A stretch of 64,000 nt of DNA from contig NZ_PXYH01000021.1 of assembly GCF_003012795.1 (NCBI RefSeq), positions 1-64,000 on the forward strand, given 5' to 3'. Below the pieces are notes generated by a model that saw only the letters and a list, made by a program, of their open reading frames with translations, was not told the DNA's origin and ran no database searches. This document shows, piece by piece, positions 9,071 to 21,923 of the stretch. Source of the stretch: Zobellella taiwanensis (GTDB taxonomy: Bacteria; Pseudomonadota; Gammaproteobacteria; Enterobacterales; Aeromonadaceae). Position 1 is the stretch's first letter, and each line of letters starts with the position of its first letter. The translations under genes were made by a program, and so were the position numbers.

Positions 9071-10387
9071 ATGAAAAAAAGATGTAAACAACTGCTTATC
9101 GCCGCCGGCCTGGGGCTGGTATCGGCCACCGGCCAGGCCGTTGAGTTGATCGATAAAGTGGTCGCTGTCGTCAATCAGGACGTAGTGCTCGAAAGCCAGC
9201 TCGAGGGGTTGGTCCATCAGGTCCGCCAGAGTGCCCGCACCGCCGGTCAGCCGCTGCCGGACGAGCAACGGCTACGCAAACAGGCCCTGGAGCGCCTCAT
9301 TCTGGAAAGCCTGCAACTGCAGCTGGCCGAGCGGCTGGGCCTGCGCATCACCGATACCCAGCTGGAACAAGCGATTGGCAACATTGCCCGTAGCGAAGGT
9401 AAAACCCAGGAACAACTGCGCGCCGGCCTCCAGGCCCAGGGGCTGACCTATTCCCAGTTCCGCGAGCAGGTTCGCAACGAGATCCTGCTGAGTGAACTGG
9501 CCCGCAATCAGGTACGCCGTCGCATCAACATTTCCGATCAGGAAGTGAAACAGGTGGTGCAGATGATCAAGGAGCAGGGCCAAAACAATGCCCGCTACCG
9601 GGTCGGCAACATACTGCTGCCGCTGCCCGCCAACCCCAGCAGTGACCAACTGCGCCAGGCCAGCCGCCAGGCCGAGCAATTGCTGGCAGAGCTGCGGCAA
9701 GGCGCCGACTTTCGCCAGTTGGCCATCGCCCACAGTGCCGGTCCCAAGGCGCTGGAAGGCGGCGACTGGGGCATGCTCGGCATCAACGAGATGCCTTCCC
9801 TGTTCAGTGAAGCGGTGAGAAACCATGCCCGGGGTGATATCATAGGACCCATTCGTTCCGGCGCCGGCCTGCATATTCTGACCATTTTCGACATGGAGGG
9901 AGCCAAGGCCCAGACGGTTGAAGCGATGGAAGTCAGGGCCCGCCATATCCTGATCAAGCCTTCGGTGATCATGAGCGAGGACAAGGCCAAGTCGATGCTG
10001 GAAGGATTCGCCCGCTCCATCCGCAGCGGCGAAGCCAGCATGGAGCAGTTGGCAGAGCAATTTTCCGAAGACCCGGGTTCCGCCATCCAGGGTGGCGATC
10101 TGGGCTGGGCCGCGCCCGAGATGTACGTCAGCAGCTTCCGCGATACCGTCACCAACCTGGAGCCGGGTGAGCTGAGCGAGCCCTTCCGCTCCGAGCATGG
10201 CTGGCACCTGGTCAGGCTGGAAGACCGGCGCGTGCTGGACGCCACCGAACAGGCGACCGCACAACGTGCCTATCAGCTGATTTTCAACCGTCGCTTTACC
10301 GAAGAAGTGCAGACTTGGCTGGATGAGCTCAAGGACGGCGCCTATATCCGTATTGTCGACACTCATTTATCCGACGGTGAACTGTGA
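9071..10387 (+). CDS. surA: periplasmic chaperone and peptidyl-prolyl isomerase SurA
   Basis: The 438-residue precursor has a Sec signal peptide ([23 protein letters not shown]), the SurA N-terminal helical domain (about 25-170), and two parvulin/PpiC domains (about 175-275 and 285-385), the second with [12 protein letters not shown]. SurA escorts outer membrane proteins to the BAM complex. It lies in the conserved lptD-surA-pdxA-rsmA order and its stop overlaps the GTG start of pdxA by 4 bp. Confidence 0.97.
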   Translation: MKKRCKQLLIAAGLGLVSATGQAVELIDKVVAVVNQDVVLESQLEGLVHQVRQSARTAGQPLPDEQRLRKQALERLILESLQLQLAERLGLRITDTQLEQAIGNIARSEGKTQEQLRAGLQAQGLTYSQFREQVRNEILLSELARNQVRRRINISDQEVKQVVQMIKEQGQNNARYRVGNILLPLPANPSSDQLRQASRQAEQLLAELRQGADFRQLAIAHSAGPKALEGGDWGMLGINEMPSLFSEAVRNHARGDIIGPIRSGAGLHILTIFDMEGAKAQTVEAMEVRARHILIKPSVIMSEDKAKSMLEGFARSIRSGEASMEQLAEQFSEDPGSAIQGGDLGWAAPEMYVSSFRDTVTNLEPGELSEPFRSEHGWHLVRLEDRRVLDATEQATAQRAYQLIFNRRFTEEVQTWLDELKDGAYIRIVDTHLSDGEL

Positions 10388-11373
10388 CCTGTAAACGCAT
10401 TGCCATTACCCCCGGCGAGCCGGCCGGCATCGGTCCCGAACTGATGCTGGCCCTGGCCGAGCACGACTGGCCGGTAGAGCTGGTAGTGATCGCCGATCCC
10501 GATCTGCTCGCAAGCCGCGCCCAGGCCCTGGGTAAAACCCTGACCCTGCTGCCCTACCGGCAGGAAGATCCTCCCCGTCCCCAGCGAGCCGGCACCCTGA
10601 CCATAGCACCGGTCCGGCTGGCCCGGCCCGCCGTGCCCGGCGTGCTCGACGAGGCAAACGGCCTCTATGTGCTGGAAACCCTGAAACGGGCTTCCGACGG
10701 CAATATGAACGGGGAGTTCGACGCCGTGGTGACCGGCCCGGTCAACAAGGGCATCATCAACAAGGCCGGTGTGTCATTCAGCGGCCATACCGAATTTTTC
10801 GCCCAGCAGGCCAATGTGCCTGACGTGGTGATGCTGCTGGCCACCCCCGGCCTGCGGGTCGCCCAGGTAACCACGCATATTCCGCTGGCCTATGTGGCCC
10901 GCGCCATCACCCCCGACAGGCTCAGCAAGATCGCCCGCATCCTGCATGCCGAACTCAAATCCAAGTTCGGCATCGCCCAGCCGCGCATTTATGTCTGCGG
11001 GCTCAATCCCCATGCAGGGGAAGATGGCCATCTCGGGCGGGAAGAGCTCGACATCATTATTCCCACCCTGAACGAGCTCAGGGCAGAAGGCATGGACCTG
11101 GTGGGGCCGCTGTCCTCGGACACCGTGTTCCAGCAGAAATACATGCAGGATGCGGACGCCTTTCTCGCCATGTACCACGATCAGGGGTTGCCGGTACTGA
11201 AGTACATCGGCTTCGGCAAGGCGGTCAACATTACCCTGGGATTGCCCTTTATCCGGACTTCGGTCGACCACGGCACCGCCCTGGAGCTGGCCGGCACCGA
11301 CCAAATCGATGCGGGCAGTATGCTGTGCGCAGTCAATCAAGCCATTGAGATGATAGAAAAACGTGATGAATAG
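10384..11373 (+). CDS. pdxA: 4-hydroxythreonine-4-phosphate dehydrogenase PdxA
   Basis: The 329-residue protein opens with the PdxA signature [12 protein letters not shown] and contains [22 protein letters not shown], the [14 protein letters not shown] metal/substrate loop and [11 protein letters not shown]. PdxA oxidises 4-phosphohydroxy-L-threonine in the deoxyxylulose-5-phosphate-dependent pyridoxal phosphate pathway. The GTG start at 10384 shares bases with the surA stop. The end overlaps rsmA by 8 bp, consistent with a translationally coupled operon. Confidence 0.97.
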   Translation: MTCKRIAITPGEPAGIGPELMLALAEHDWPVELVVIADPDLLASRAQALGKTLTLLPYRQEDPPRPQRAGTLTIAPVRLARPAVPGVLDEANGLYVLETLKRASDGNMNGEFDAVVTGPVNKGIINKAGVSFSGHTEFFAQQANVPDVVMLLATPGLRVAQVTTHIPLAYVARAITPDRLSKIARILHAELKSKFGIAQPRIYVCGLNPHAGEDGHLGREELDIIIPTLNELRAEGMDLVGPLSSDTVFQQKYMQDADAFLAMYHDQGLPVLKYIGFGKAVNITLGLPFIRTSVDHGTALELAGTDQIDAGSMLCAVNQAIEMIEKRDE

Positions 11374-12172
11374 TAAGGTGCACCAGGGCCATAAAGCCCG
11401 CAAGCGATTTGGCCAGAATTTCCTGCACGATGACTACGTCATCGACCAGATAGTCGATGCCATCCACCCCAGCGATGATTACACCATGGTTGAAATAGGG
11501 CCGGGCCTGGGAGCACTGACGGTACCCGTCTGCGAGCAGATCAGCCGACTCAACGTGGTGGAGCTGGATCGTGACCTGGCAGCGCGCCTGGCGACCCATC
11601 CGTTTATCAAGGACAAGTTGAACATCCACCAGGCCGATGCGATGAAGTTCGATTTCGCCACCCTGCTGGAACCGGGCAAGAAAATGAAAATTTTCGGTAA
11701 CCTGCCCTACAACATCTCCACCCAGCTGATGTTCCACCTGTTCGAGTTTGCCGCCCTGGTGGAAGACATGCATTTCATGCTGCAGAAGGAAGTGGTCAAC
11801 CGCCTTGCCGCCGGCCCCGGCAGCAAGGCCTACGGCCGGCTGAGCGTGATGGCTCAGTATTACTGCCAGGTGGTGCCGGTACTGGAAGTCGGACCGGAGG
11901 CCTTCCGCCCCGCGCCCAAGGTCGAATCGGCTGTGGTCAAGCTGCTGCCCTACGCCAGCCCGCCCTTTCCGGCGAAGGATATCGGCTGCCTTGCCCGTAT
12001 TGCCGCCGATGCTTTCGGCCAGCGCCGCAAAACCATCCGCAACAGCCTGCAACATTTGTTCAGCGCCGATCGGCTGACGGAGCTGGGCCTGGATCCGTCC
12101 GCCCGTCCCGAGCAACTGACCCTGGCCCAGTATGTTACCCTGGCCAATGCCCTGGCCCAGCAGAAGGAATGA
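11366..12172 (+). CDS. rsmA: 16S rRNA adenine dimethyltransferase RsmA (KsgA)
   Basis: Encodes 268 residues from ATG 11366; a GTG at 11363 is also in frame, but E. coli RsmA begins with the equivalent of [23 protein letters not shown]-binding motif [10 protein letters not shown] and catalytic NLPYN are present. RsmA dimethylates A1518 and A1519 of 16S rRNA late in 30S assembly; loss gives kasugamycin resistance. It overlaps pdxA by 8 bp and apaG by 4 bp. Confidence 0.97.
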   Translation: MNSKVHQGHKARKRFGQNFLHDDYVIDQIVDAIHPSDDYTMVEIGPGLGALTVPVCEQISRLNVVELDRDLAARLATHPFIKDKLNIHQADAMKFDFATLLEPGKKMKIFGNLPYNISTQLMFHLFEFAALVEDMHFMLQKEVVNRLAAGPGSKAYGRLSVMAQYYCQVVPVLEVGPEAFRPAPKVESAVVKLLPYASPPFPAKDIGCLARIAADAFGQRRKTIRNSLQHLFSADRLTELGLDPSARPEQLTLAQYVTLANALAQQKE

Positions 12173-12549
12173 ACATGTCCACCGGTGCCGTCGAGATTAT
12201 GGTCCAGCCACGCTACCTGGCCGAGCGTTCCTCCCCTGAGCAGCAACACTATGTCTTTGCCTACACCATCACCATCGCCAACCGAGGCAGTGAGCCGGTG
12301 ACCCTTACCCGCCGCCGCTGGCTGATCACCGATGCCAACGGCAAAAAAACCGAGGTAGAAGGCAGTGGTGTCGTCGGTGAGCAACCCTGTATCGCCCCGG
12401 GCGCCCATTACACCTATACCAGCGGCGTCAGCCTGGAAACACCGGTCGGCGTGATGGAGGGTGGCTATACCATGCAGCGTGGCGATGGTAGCGAATTCCT
12501 GGCGCCGATCCCCGCTTTCCGTCTCGCTCTGCCCAATCTGATTAACTGA
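12169..12549 (+). CDS. apaG: ApaG (CO2+/MG2+ efflux-associated, fibronectin-like) protein
   Basis: A 126-residue ApaG/DUF525 protein: a single immunoglobulin-like beta domain with the conserved [31 protein letters not shown] and [10 protein letters not shown] blocks. Its biochemical role is unresolved; it is nearly always between rsmA and apaH, as here. The ATG at 12169 overlaps the rsmA stop; a second ATG at 12175 is possible. Its TGA overlaps the apaH ATG by one base. Confidence 0.95.
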   Translation: MNMSTGAVEIMVQPRYLAERSSPEQQHYVFAYTITIANRGSEPVTLTRRRWLITDANGKKTEVEGSGVVGEQPCIAPGAHYTYTSGVSLETPVGVMEGGYTMQRGDGSEFLAPIPAFRLALPNLIN

Positions 12550-13367
12550 TGGCGACCTATATCATCGGCGATCTGCAGGGCTGCCTGCACGAGCTGGATC
12601 TGCTGCTGGCCGAAGTGGAATTTTCCCCTTCACGGGATCAGCTCTGGCTGACCGGCGACCTGGTGGCCCGGGGTCCGGATTCCCTTGGCTGCCTGCGCCG
12701 CATTCTCGGGTTGGGCAATGCCGCCACCACTGTGCTCGGCAATCACGATCTGCATCTGCTGGCGGTCGCTAGTGGCATAGGCCGGCCCAAGGCCGCCGAC
12801 CGCATCCAGCCCGTGCTCGATGCCGCCGACGGCCCCGACCTCCTGTACTGGCTGCGCCATCAACCGCTGCTGGCAGAGCACCACCAGCACGGCTTTGTTA
12901 TGACCCATGCCGGCATTCCACCCGGCTGGGATCTGGCGCAGGCCAGGGCCGCCGCCCGAGCTGCGGAAGCCGGGCTGGCCTCACCCGATTACCGCGAACA
13001 CCTGCGGCAAATGTACGGCAACCAGCCAAGCCGGTGGCAGCCGGAGCTGACCTCTGCCGAACAGTTGCGCTACACCATCAATGCCTTCACCCGCATGCGG
13101 CTGTGCCACCCGGACGGGGGGCTCGACTTCGACTTCAAGGGGGCGCTTGCCAGCGCCCCGCCCCATCTCAAACCCTGGTTCGAGCTGCGTACCGAAGCCC
13201 AGGATCCTCCCCTGATCTTCGGCCATTGGGCGGCGCTGGAAGGCAGATGCGACACAGCCGGTGTCCATGCGCTGGACACCGGCTGTGTCTGGGGTGGCAG
13301 CTTGACGCTGCTGTGCTGGGAAAGCGGCGAACGGTTGGCAACAGCCTGTCCGGCCTACGCCGGCTGA
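12549..13367 (+). CDS. apaH: bis(5'-nucleosyl)-tetraphosphatase (symmetrical) ApaH
   Basis: The 272-residue metallophosphoesterase has the three hallmark motifs GDLQGC, GDLVARGPDS and GNHD near its N-terminus. ApaH cleaves Ap4A to two ADP and decaps Np4-capped RNAs. It is the last gene of the lptD-to-apaH run. Its last 13 bp overlap the 3' end of folA, which comes from the other strand, so there is no room for a dedicated terminator. Confidence 0.96.
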   Translation: MATYIIGDLQGCLHELDLLLAEVEFSPSRDQLWLTGDLVARGPDSLGCLRRILGLGNAATTVLGNHDLHLLAVASGIGRPKAADRIQPVLDAADGPDLLYWLRHQPLLAEHHQHGFVMTHAGIPPGWDLAQARAAARAAEAGLASPDYREHLRQMYGNQPSRWQPELTSAEQLRYTINAFTRMRLCHPDGGLDFDFKGALASAPPHLKPWFELRTEAQDPPLIFGHWAALEGRCDTAGVHALDTGCVWGGSLTLLCWESGERLATACPAYAG

Positions 13368-13843
13368 CGTTCCCAGCACTGAAAACGACAATCGTAGGCA
13401 TTGCGTTCATCCGCCGGATGGACCGTTTCCGACAGCAGCCGCCAGCCCGTATCCAGCGCCGGAAAACAGGTATCTCCCTCCAGGCTGGCCTCGATACGGG
13501 TCAGATACAAGCGGCTCGCCAAAGGCAGGAAGGCCCCATAGAGCTGGCCACCACCGATAATCATCACTTCTTCCGCCCGGTCCAGCAGCGCCAGGGCCGC
13601 AGCCGGGGAGTCCACCAGCTCAGTCCCCTCAGGGGCGCTCTCCAACGAACGGCTGACGACCACATTACGCCGTCCGGGTAGCGGCCGGCCGATGGATTCG
13701 AAAGTATGCCGCCCCATCACCACCGGCTTGCCCAGGGTGATCCTCTTGAAGTAGGCCAGATCGGCCGGCAAATGCCAGGGCATGCGGTTGTCCTTGCCAA
13801 TGACCCCTTCCCGGGTCATGGCGACAATCAGTGATATCCGCAC
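13355..13843 (-). CDS. folA: dihydrofolate reductase FolA
   Basis: A 162-residue chromosomal-type DHFR: VAMTREGVIGKDNRMPWHLPADLAYFK N-terminus with the Asp of the active site (PADL), MGRHTFESIG for NADPH binding, and MIIGGGQLY. It reduces dihydrofolate to tetrahydrofolate. It is 3 bp downstream of obgE on the same strand, so it may be read as the end of the obgE transcript as well as from its own promoter, and converges with apaH with a 13-bp overlap. Confidence 0.97.
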   Translation of the reverse strand: MRISLIVAMTREGVIGKDNRMPWHLPADLAYFKRITLGKPVVMGRHTFESIGRPLPGRRNVVVSRSLESAPEGTELVDSPAAALALLDRAEEVMIIGGGQLYGAFLPLASRLYLTRIEASLEGDTCFPALDTGWRLLSETVHPADERNAYDCRFQCWERQPA

Positions 13844-13846
13844 CGC

Positions 13847-15111
<1,265 letters not shown>

Positions 15112-15127
15112 ATGTCCAGCTTGTAGC

Positions 15128-15385
15128 TTACTCGGCTACAATGCTGACGAATTTACGGTTGTGCGGACCTTTCACCTCGAACTTCACCTTGCCATTGGCC
15201 TTGGCGAACAAAGTGTGGTCCTTGCCCAGACCGACGTTGTCGCCGGCGTGGAACTTGGTGCCGCGCTGACGCACGATGATGTTGCCCGCCAGGACAGACT
15301 CACCGCCAAAGCGCTTGACGCCCAGACGTTTGCTTTCTGAATCGCGACCGTTACGAGTAGAGCCGCCTGCTTTTTTGTGTGCCAT
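15128..15385 (-). CDS. rpmA: 50S ribosomal protein L27
   Basis: The 85-residue protein starts [19 protein letters not shown], the conserved L27 N-terminal extension that reaches the peptidyl transferase centre; the next block is [20 protein letters not shown]. It follows rplU by 17 bp in the standard rplU-rpmA operon and is followed by a strong terminator. Confidence 0.98.
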   Translation of the reverse strand: MAHKKAGGSTRNGRDSESKRLGVKRFGGESVLAGNIIVRQRGTKFHAGDNVGLGKDHTLFAKANGKVKFEVKGPHNRKFVSIVAE

Positions 15386-15402
15386 GGAACTTAACTCCTC
15401 TC

Positions 15403-15714
15403 TTAGGCGCTGATAGCAGTGATCTTCACTTCAGTGAACCACTGACGATGACCCTGTTGTTTACGAGAGTGCTTGCGGCGGCGGAACTTGACGATCTTGA
15501 CCTTCTTGCCACGACCGTGAGCCACTACCTCAGCAGTCACCTTGCTACCGTCTACGTAGGGAACACCCACTTTAACGTCTTCACCTTGGGCCACCATCAG
15601 CACCTTGTCGAATTCGACAGAGGCGCCGGTTTCAACGTCCAGCTTTTCCAGACGAATAACTTGGCCTTCGGCTACACGGTGCTGTTTTCCGCCGCTTTGG
15701 ATTACCGCGTACAT
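15403..15714 (-). CDS. rplU: 50S ribosomal protein L21
   Basis: A 103-residue L21 with the [18 protein letters not shown] start and the [27 protein letters not shown]-terminal 23S rRNA-binding signature. First gene of rplU-rpmA, divergent from ispB as in E. coli. A near-consensus promoter lies about 75 bp upstream. Confidence 0.98.
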   Translation of the reverse strand: MYAVIQSGGKQHRVAEGQVIRLEKLDVETGASVEFDKVLMVAQGEDVKVGVPYVDGSKVTAEVVAHGRGKKVKIVKFRRRKHSRKQQGHRQWFTEVKITAISA

Positions 15715-15786
15715 GTTTATAACTCCGAATATGGCACTGCTACCCTGCTCGGGCCGTGCACTAAAACTGTTCTACAATGGCCGCGC

Positions 15787-15815
15787 ATTGTACGCAAATT
15801 GATCCCCTTAGACAA
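15787..15815 (-). promoter_or_regulatory. promoter of rplU-rpmA
   Basis: Minus-strand -35 TTGTCT (15810-15815), 17-bp spacer and -10 TACAAT (15787-15792), four to five of six matches in each hexamer. Initiation about 7 bp later would give a leader of roughly 65 nt before the rplU ATG. Confidence 0.7.
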
Positions 15816-15839
15816 GGGCACAACGGCAAAAAAATCATG

Positions 15840-15903
15840 CCTGTCCGGTTTGCGGGCGATGCCGGCCCGGACAGGTTTATCCCTTTGACGAATCGTGTAA
15901 AAT
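15840..15903 (+). promoter_or_regulatory. ispB upstream region: hairpin and weak promoter
   Basis: CCTGTCCGG (15840-15848) and CCGGACAGG (15867-15875) form a perfect 9-bp inverted repeat, followed by a -10-like TAAAAT at 15898-15903, about 45 bp before the ispB ATG. No good -35 was found. The inverted repeat could be an operator or simply a hairpin. Confidence 0.4.
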
Positions 15904-15948
15904 CCTACCACCAATGGATTCACACTGCATCGTCCGGCTTATAACTTT

Positions 15949-16923
15949 ATGGTAGATATCAACAGGATCAAACAACTGACCGAGCAGGACATGCAAGCGG
16001 TCAACGAGCTCATTATGGCCCGGCTGCAATCGGATGTGAGCCTCATTAACCAGCTGGGTTTTTACATCGTCAGCGCCGGCGGCAAACGCATGCGTCCCAT
16101 GCTGACCGTGCTGACGGCGAGGGCCCTGGGCTATGAGGGCCAGGATCATATCAAGCTCGCCGCCCTGCTCGAATTCATTCACACCTCCACCCTGCTGCAC
16201 GACGATGTGGTCGATGAGTCGGATCTGCGCCGGGGCCGGGACACTGCCAACGCCCTGTTCGGCAATGCCGCCAGCGTGCTGGTGGGCGACTTCCTCTACA
16301 CCCGCTCCTTTCAGATGATGACCGAGCTCAACAGCATGCGCATCATGCAACTGCTGAGCGACGCCACCAACGTGATCGCCGAAGGGGAAGTGCTGCAGTT
16401 GATGAACTGCAACGATCCCGACACCACCGAAGCCAGCTATATGCAGGTGATCTACTGCAAGACCGCCAAACTGTTTGAGGCGGCTACCCGCCTGGCGGCG
16501 GTACTGACCCAGCAGCCCGATGCCATTGAACAGGCCATGCTCGACTACGGCAAGTACCTGGGCACCGCCTTCCAACTGATGGACGACGTGATGGATTATT
16601 GCTCCGAGGCAGCCGACATGGGTAAGAACGTGGGCGACGATCTGGCCGAAGGCAAACCCACCCTGCCTCTGCTGCGGGCCATGGCAAAGGGCACCGATGC
16701 CCAGCGAGAGCGCATTCGCGATGCCATCGCCAACCGCACCGGTATGGCTCACCTGAGTGATATCATGGCCATTCTTGAACAGACCAAAGCGCTGGACTAC
16801 TGCCGGCAGCGCGCCCGGGAAGAAGCCCAAAAGGCCATCAACGCCCTGAGCGTGCTCCCCGACTCCGAGCACAAGGCCGCACTGGTAGACCTGGCCCATA
16901 TGGCGGTAGAGCGCAGCAGCTGA
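15949..16923 (+). CDS. ispB: octaprenyl diphosphate synthase IspB
   Basis: A 324-residue trans-polyprenyl synthase with both aspartate-rich motifs, DDVVD (residues 85-89) and DDVMD (212-216), and the GGKRMRP substrate-binding loop. It elongates farnesyl diphosphate to the octaprenyl side chain of ubiquinone and menaquinone. Divergent from rplU as in E. coli; a terminator follows. Confidence 0.96.
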   Translation: MVDINRIKQLTEQDMQAVNELIMARLQSDVSLINQLGFYIVSAGGKRMRPMLTVLTARALGYEGQDHIKLAALLEFIHTSTLLHDDVVDESDLRRGRDTANALFGNAASVLVGDFLYTRSFQMMTELNSMRIMQLLSDATNVIAEGEVLQLMNCNDPDTTEASYMQVIYCKTAKLFEAATRLAAVLTQQPDAIEQAMLDYGKYLGTAFQLMDDVMDYCSEAADMGKNVGDDLAEGKPTLPLLRAMAKGTDAQRERIRDAIANRTGMAHLSDIMAILEQTKALDYCRQRAREEAQKAINALSVLPDSEHKAALVDLAHMAVERSS

Positions 16924-16987
16924 CTTCATGAGGGGTGACGGGCAAAGGTGTTTCTCCTCCCCTGTTACCTCTCTCCTCACCACAAAC

Positions 16988-17019
16988 AAAAACGCCGGCT
17001 CAGTGAGCCGGCGTTTTTT
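16988..17019. terminator. bidirectional terminator between ispB and purA
   Basis: AACGCCGGCT, loop CAGTG, AGCCGGCGTT with an A tract on the left and T tract on the right. It lies between two convergent genes and can serve both. Confidence 0.9.
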
Positions 17020-17037
17020 CTGCGCTCCGTCAGGATA

Positions 17038-18375
<1,338 letters not shown>

Positions 18376-18434
18376 AATTTTAACCAAGGCCGGAACTGCC
18401 AGACGGCCGGATTGCCGAAAATATTGCCAGGCAA

Positions 18435-18461
18435 TAAAAAAGCCCGGTTGCCCGGGCTTTT
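18435..18461 (-). terminator. terminator after hflC
   Basis: AGCCCGG, loop TTG (with flanking C), CCGGGCT flanked by A6 and T4. Lies 4 bp beyond the hflC stop and closes the nnr-to-hflC transcription unit ahead of purA. Confidence 0.88.
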
Positions 18462-18464
18462 GCA

Positions 18465-19352
18465 TCAGTTGGATCCGGAAGGATCCTTAAGGAAGCGGAA
18501 GAAGTCGCCTTCCGGCTTGAGTATCATCATGTCGCCGCCCTGTTCAAAGCTCTTGCGATAGGCCTCAAGGCTTCGGATAAAGGTAAAGAACTCGGGATTG
18601 GCGGAATAGGCATCGGCATAGATCTTCGCTGCCTCGGCATCCCCTTCACCACGCAGGGTGCGGGAGTTGCGCTGGGCATCGGCGATCATGACGGTCACCC
18701 GACGATCGGCTTCGGCCTTGATCACCTCGGCCTGTTCACGACCTTCGGATCTGTGCTCCCGGGCCACGGCGGTCCGCTCGGCGCGCATCCGCTGGTAGAT
18801 GGAATTGGACACTTCTGTCGGCAGGTTGATCTGCTTGATCCGCACATCCAGTACCTTGATCCCCAGCTCGGAGGACGACTCCAGCAAGCCCTTGAGGGCA
18901 CTTTCCATCACGTCGCCACGTTCACCCGAAACAATGTCGCGAATGGTGCGGCTACCGATTTCGGAACGCAGGCTGTTGTTGATCCGCCGGCGCAGCAGGC
19001 TCTCGGCCTGCAGCCGGTTGCCACCACCGGTCGCCAGGTAATACTGGGCGAAGTTGTCGATGCGCCACTTGACGTAGGAGTCGATAATCAAATCCTTTTT
19101 CTCGGAAGTGACGAAACGATCCACCTGATCATCCAGGGTCTGCACCCGAGCATCGAGCTTGCGCACCTGGTCGATCATCGGCACCTTGAAGTGCAGGCCC
19201 GGCTGGTACACGGTCGGCAGCTCGGAGTCCTGCTCACGCTTGACCTTGCCGAATTGCAGTACTATGCCCCGCTCGCCTTCCGCTACCACAAACACCGATG
19301 AGAACAGCAGTATGGCCAACAGGGCAATGACCACGATTAAGACTTTTTTCAT
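18465..19352 (-). CDS. hflC: FtsH modulator HflC
   Basis: A 295-residue SPFH/band 7 protein with one N-terminal membrane segment (about residues 4-24) and the body in the periplasm. With HflK it forms a large cage around the FtsH protease and tunes its activity. The Band 7 domain covers about 25-190 and is followed by a long alpha-helical region (AEVIKAEADRRVTVMIADA). It begins 3 bp after hflK. Confidence 0.96.
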   Translation of the reverse strand: MKKVLIVVIALLAILLFSSVFVVAEGERGIVLQFGKVKREQDSELPTVYQPGLHFKVPMIDQVRKLDARVQTLDDQVDRFVTSEKKDLIIDSYVKWRIDNFAQYYLATGGGNRLQAESLLRRRINNSLRSEIGSRTIRDIVSGERGDVMESALKGLLESSSELGIKVLDVRIKQINLPTEVSNSIYQRMRAERTAVAREHRSEGREQAEVIKAEADRRVTVMIADAQRNSRTLRGEGDAEAAKIYADAYSANPEFFTFIRSLEAYRKSFEQGGDMMILKPEGDFFRFLKDPSGSN

Positions 19353-19355
19353 CGC

Positions 19356-20519
19356 TTAGTTTCTCCCTGTCGTCGGACGGATATTGGTACGTTCGGATCC
19401 CGGCCTGAGCTGGCCGCTGTCCTGACTGGAAGACCCATTGCCGTTGAGATAGTCGGAGGTAATCACATTCGGATCGACCCGGGTTTCACGCTTGGCCTGC
19501 TGCTCCATCATCTTGTCCAGCGGCAGGTACATCAGGCTGTTGTTGCCTTCCGGTGTATCCACTATCACCTTGTTGACCTTGCTGTAGATTTCTTCCATGG
19601 TTTCCAGGTAGATACGCTGGCGAGTCAGATCGGGGGCCTGCTCATACTGGGGCAGCAGTTCCCGGAAACGGGCCACCTCACCCTCGGCACGCAGGGCCAC
19701 CTGCTCCTTGTAGGCCTCGGCTTCCTGCAGCAGGCGCTGGGCCTGGCCGCGGGCCTTGGGCTCGATTTCCCGGGCATAAGCTTCGGCTTCGCGGATAAAG
19801 CGCTGCTCGTCTTCCTGGGCGGCAATGGCGTCATCGAAAGCGTCCTTCACTTCTTCCGGCGGACGGGCCGGCAGGAAGTTCAGATCCAGTATCATCAGGC
19901 CGAGTTGATAGGGCTCGATAATTTCTTCGAGCAGTGCCCGGGTTTCCTGCCTTACCCGCTCACGTCCCACGGTCAGGACGTCATCCATGGTACTGTGACC
20001 CACCACATAGCGCAGGGCGCTGTCGAGGGCCTGATGCAGGCTGTCGTCGGCGTTGGTGACGTTAAACAGGTAATCACGCGGTTCTATGACCCTGTATTGC
20101 ACGTCCATCTCGACCCGCACCAGGTTTTCGTCCCGGGTCAGCATGAAGCCGGAAGCGGGCTGGGAACGCACCGTTTCCACATCTACCGGATACACCCGAT
20201 CGATAAAGGTGGCTTTCCAGCTCAGGCCAGGCTCCACCGTCTGGTAGAACTTGCCAAAACGCAGTACCACGCCACGCTGGGCCTCGCCTATGGTGTAAAA
20301 GCCGCTGACCACCCACACCACCAGGGCAATGACCAAGGCCACCACCACACCGAAGCTGCCTATACCGCCGCCACCGGAGCCGCGATTGCCGAGCAGTCCG
20401 CCCAGCTTGCCACTCAGGTTACGAATCACCTGATCCAGATCTGGCGGGCCCTGATGCTTGCCGTTGTTCCCCCAGGGATCACGGTCTTTGCCACCATTTC
20501 CAGGCTCATTCCAAGCCAT
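19356..20519 (-). CDS. hflK: FtsH modulator HflK
   Basis: The 387-residue partner of HflC has a Gly/Asp/Asn-rich cytoplasmic N-terminus (MAWNEPGNGGKDRDPWG), a glycine-rich linker, a transmembrane segment at about 58-78, then the Band 7 domain and helical region. The C-terminus is low complexity. Operon neighbours hflX and hflC are standard. Confidence 0.96.
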   Translation of the reverse strand: MAWNEPGNGGKDRDPWGNNGKHQGPPDLDQVIRNLSGKLGGLLGNRGSGGGGIGSFGVVVALVIALVVWVVSGFYTIGEAQRGVVLRFGKFYQTVEPGLSWKATFIDRVYPVDVETVRSQPASGFMLTRDENLVRVEMDVQYRVIEPRDYLFNVTNADDSLHQALDSALRYVVGHSTMDDVLTVGRERVRQETRALLEEIIEPYQLGLMILDLNFLPARPPEEVKDAFDDAIAAQEDEQRFIREAEAYAREIEPKARGQAQRLLQEAEAYKEQVALRAEGEVARFRELLPQYEQAPDLTRQRIYLETMEEIYSKVNKVIVDTPEGNNSLMYLPLDKMMEQQAKRETRVDPNVITSDYLNGNGSSSQDSGQLRPGSERTNIRPTTGRN

Positions 20520-20564
20520 TTGTATCTCCGTCTGTCTGGTTTAGAAAGTAACTTTACCAAGCAA

Positions 20565-21851
20565 TCAATCGCTTATAAAGCGTTCCAGCTGCTCGCCTTC
20601 CTGTTTCAGCAATCGATGCCAATCCGCCTGCTGCAGGCGGATGTCGACCACGAACTCCCCCTGCTCGCCGAAAGACTCGGCCACCACACCATTCAGCCCG
20701 TACAGCCGGCTGCGCAGCCGGGACGCCGAGGGCGGCAACACCAGCCGGTATTCGACCAGGGTACCGGCCAACAACTGGTTCAATGCCTCAAGCAGACCGT
20801 CTATACCCAGCGCTTGTTGCGCAGAAACCCAGACCGCGCGTGGCCGCCCCTGATCATCCCGCTTCACCCGTGCCGCCGGCGGATCGAGTTTGTCTATCTT
20901 GTTGAACACCATCAGTACCGGGATCTCGTCCGCCTCGATCTGCTCGAGCACGGCGTTGACCTCGTCGATATTGTCCTTCATCTGCTCGTCGGCACAATCC
21001 ACCACATGCAACAGCAGGTCCGCATCACGGGTTTCCTGCAGGGTCGCCTTGAAGGCGGCCACCAGGTCATGGGGCAAGTGGCGGATAAATCCTACCGTGT
21101 CGGCCAGGATCACCGGGCCCGCATCGGGCAGCTCCACCTTGCGCAGGGTAGGATCCAGGGTGGCAAACAGTTGATCCGCCGCGTACACATTGGCCTGGGT
21201 CAGTCGGTTGAACAGCGTCGACTTGCCGGCGTTGGTGTAGCCGACCAGGGACAAGGTGGGGATCTCGTTGCGCCGGCGCGCCCGTCGTCCCTGTTCCCGC
21301 TGGCGGGACACCTTCTCCAGCCGTTTTTGGATGTACTTGATGCGCTCGCGCAACAAGCGGCGGTCGGTTTCCAACTGGGTTTCACCGGGCCCGCGCAGGC
21401 CTATGCCCCCCTTTTGCCGCTCCAGGTGGGTCCAGCCTCGGACCAGGCGAGTGGACAGGTGGCGCAACTGGGCCAGCTCAACCTGTAGTTTGCCTTCATG
21501 GGTGCGGGCACGCTGGGCGAAAATATCGAGAATAAGGCCAGTACGATCGAGCACCCGGCATTTGATTTCCCGCTCCAGGTTGCGCTCCTGGGCCGGCGTC
21601 AGGCTATGGTTGAAAATGACCACATCGGCCTGGTGCATCTGCACCAGGCTGGCCAGCTCTTCGACCTTGCCGGTCCCGATGAAAAACTTCGACTGGGGGG
21701 CTGCCCGGCTGGAGGTAACCACGGCACGGGTGGTGACCCCGGCGGAGTCGGCCAGCAGCTCGAGCTCCTCGAGATCTTCCCGCTCATTGTCATCGGTGAA
21801 ATGGATATGAACCAAAATGGCGGACTCGCCACCTTGATAGCGCTCAAACAA
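20565..21851 (-). CDS. hflX: ribosome-dissociating GTPase HflX
   Basis: A 428-residue HflX with N-terminal nucleotide-binding domain, the near-invariant block RTGLILDIFAQRARTHEGK, a coiled linker, and a G domain with P-loop GYTNAGKST and ADTVGFIRHLP. HflX splits stalled 70S ribosomes, notably in heat shock. The start is a TTG (21849-21851), as in E. coli hflX, giving MFERYQGGE. Confidence 0.95.
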   Translation of the reverse strand: MFERYQGGESAILVHIHFTDDNEREDLEELELLADSAGVTTRAVVTSSRAAPQSKFFIGTGKVEELASLVQMHQADVVIFNHSLTPAQERNLEREIKCRVLDRTGLILDIFAQRARTHEGKLQVELAQLRHLSTRLVRGWTHLERQKGGIGLRGPGETQLETDRRLLRERIKYIQKRLEKVSRQREQGRRARRRNEIPTLSLVGYTNAGKSTLFNRLTQANVYAADQLFATLDPTLRKVELPDAGPVILADTVGFIRHLPHDLVAAFKATLQETRDADLLLHVVDCADEQMKDNIDEVNAVLEQIEADEIPVLMVFNKIDKLDPPAARVKRDDQGRPRAVWVSAQQALGIDGLLEALNQLLAGTLVEYRLVLPPSASRLRSRLYGLNGVVAESFGEQGEFVVDIRLQQADWHRLLKQEGEQLERFISD

Positions 21852-21923
21852 GGTGTTTCCTCCGTCGTTGGGACAGCACTGGGCTCGCCCTCAGGGGCCG
21901 CCCACCGGAATCAGGGGCCGGGA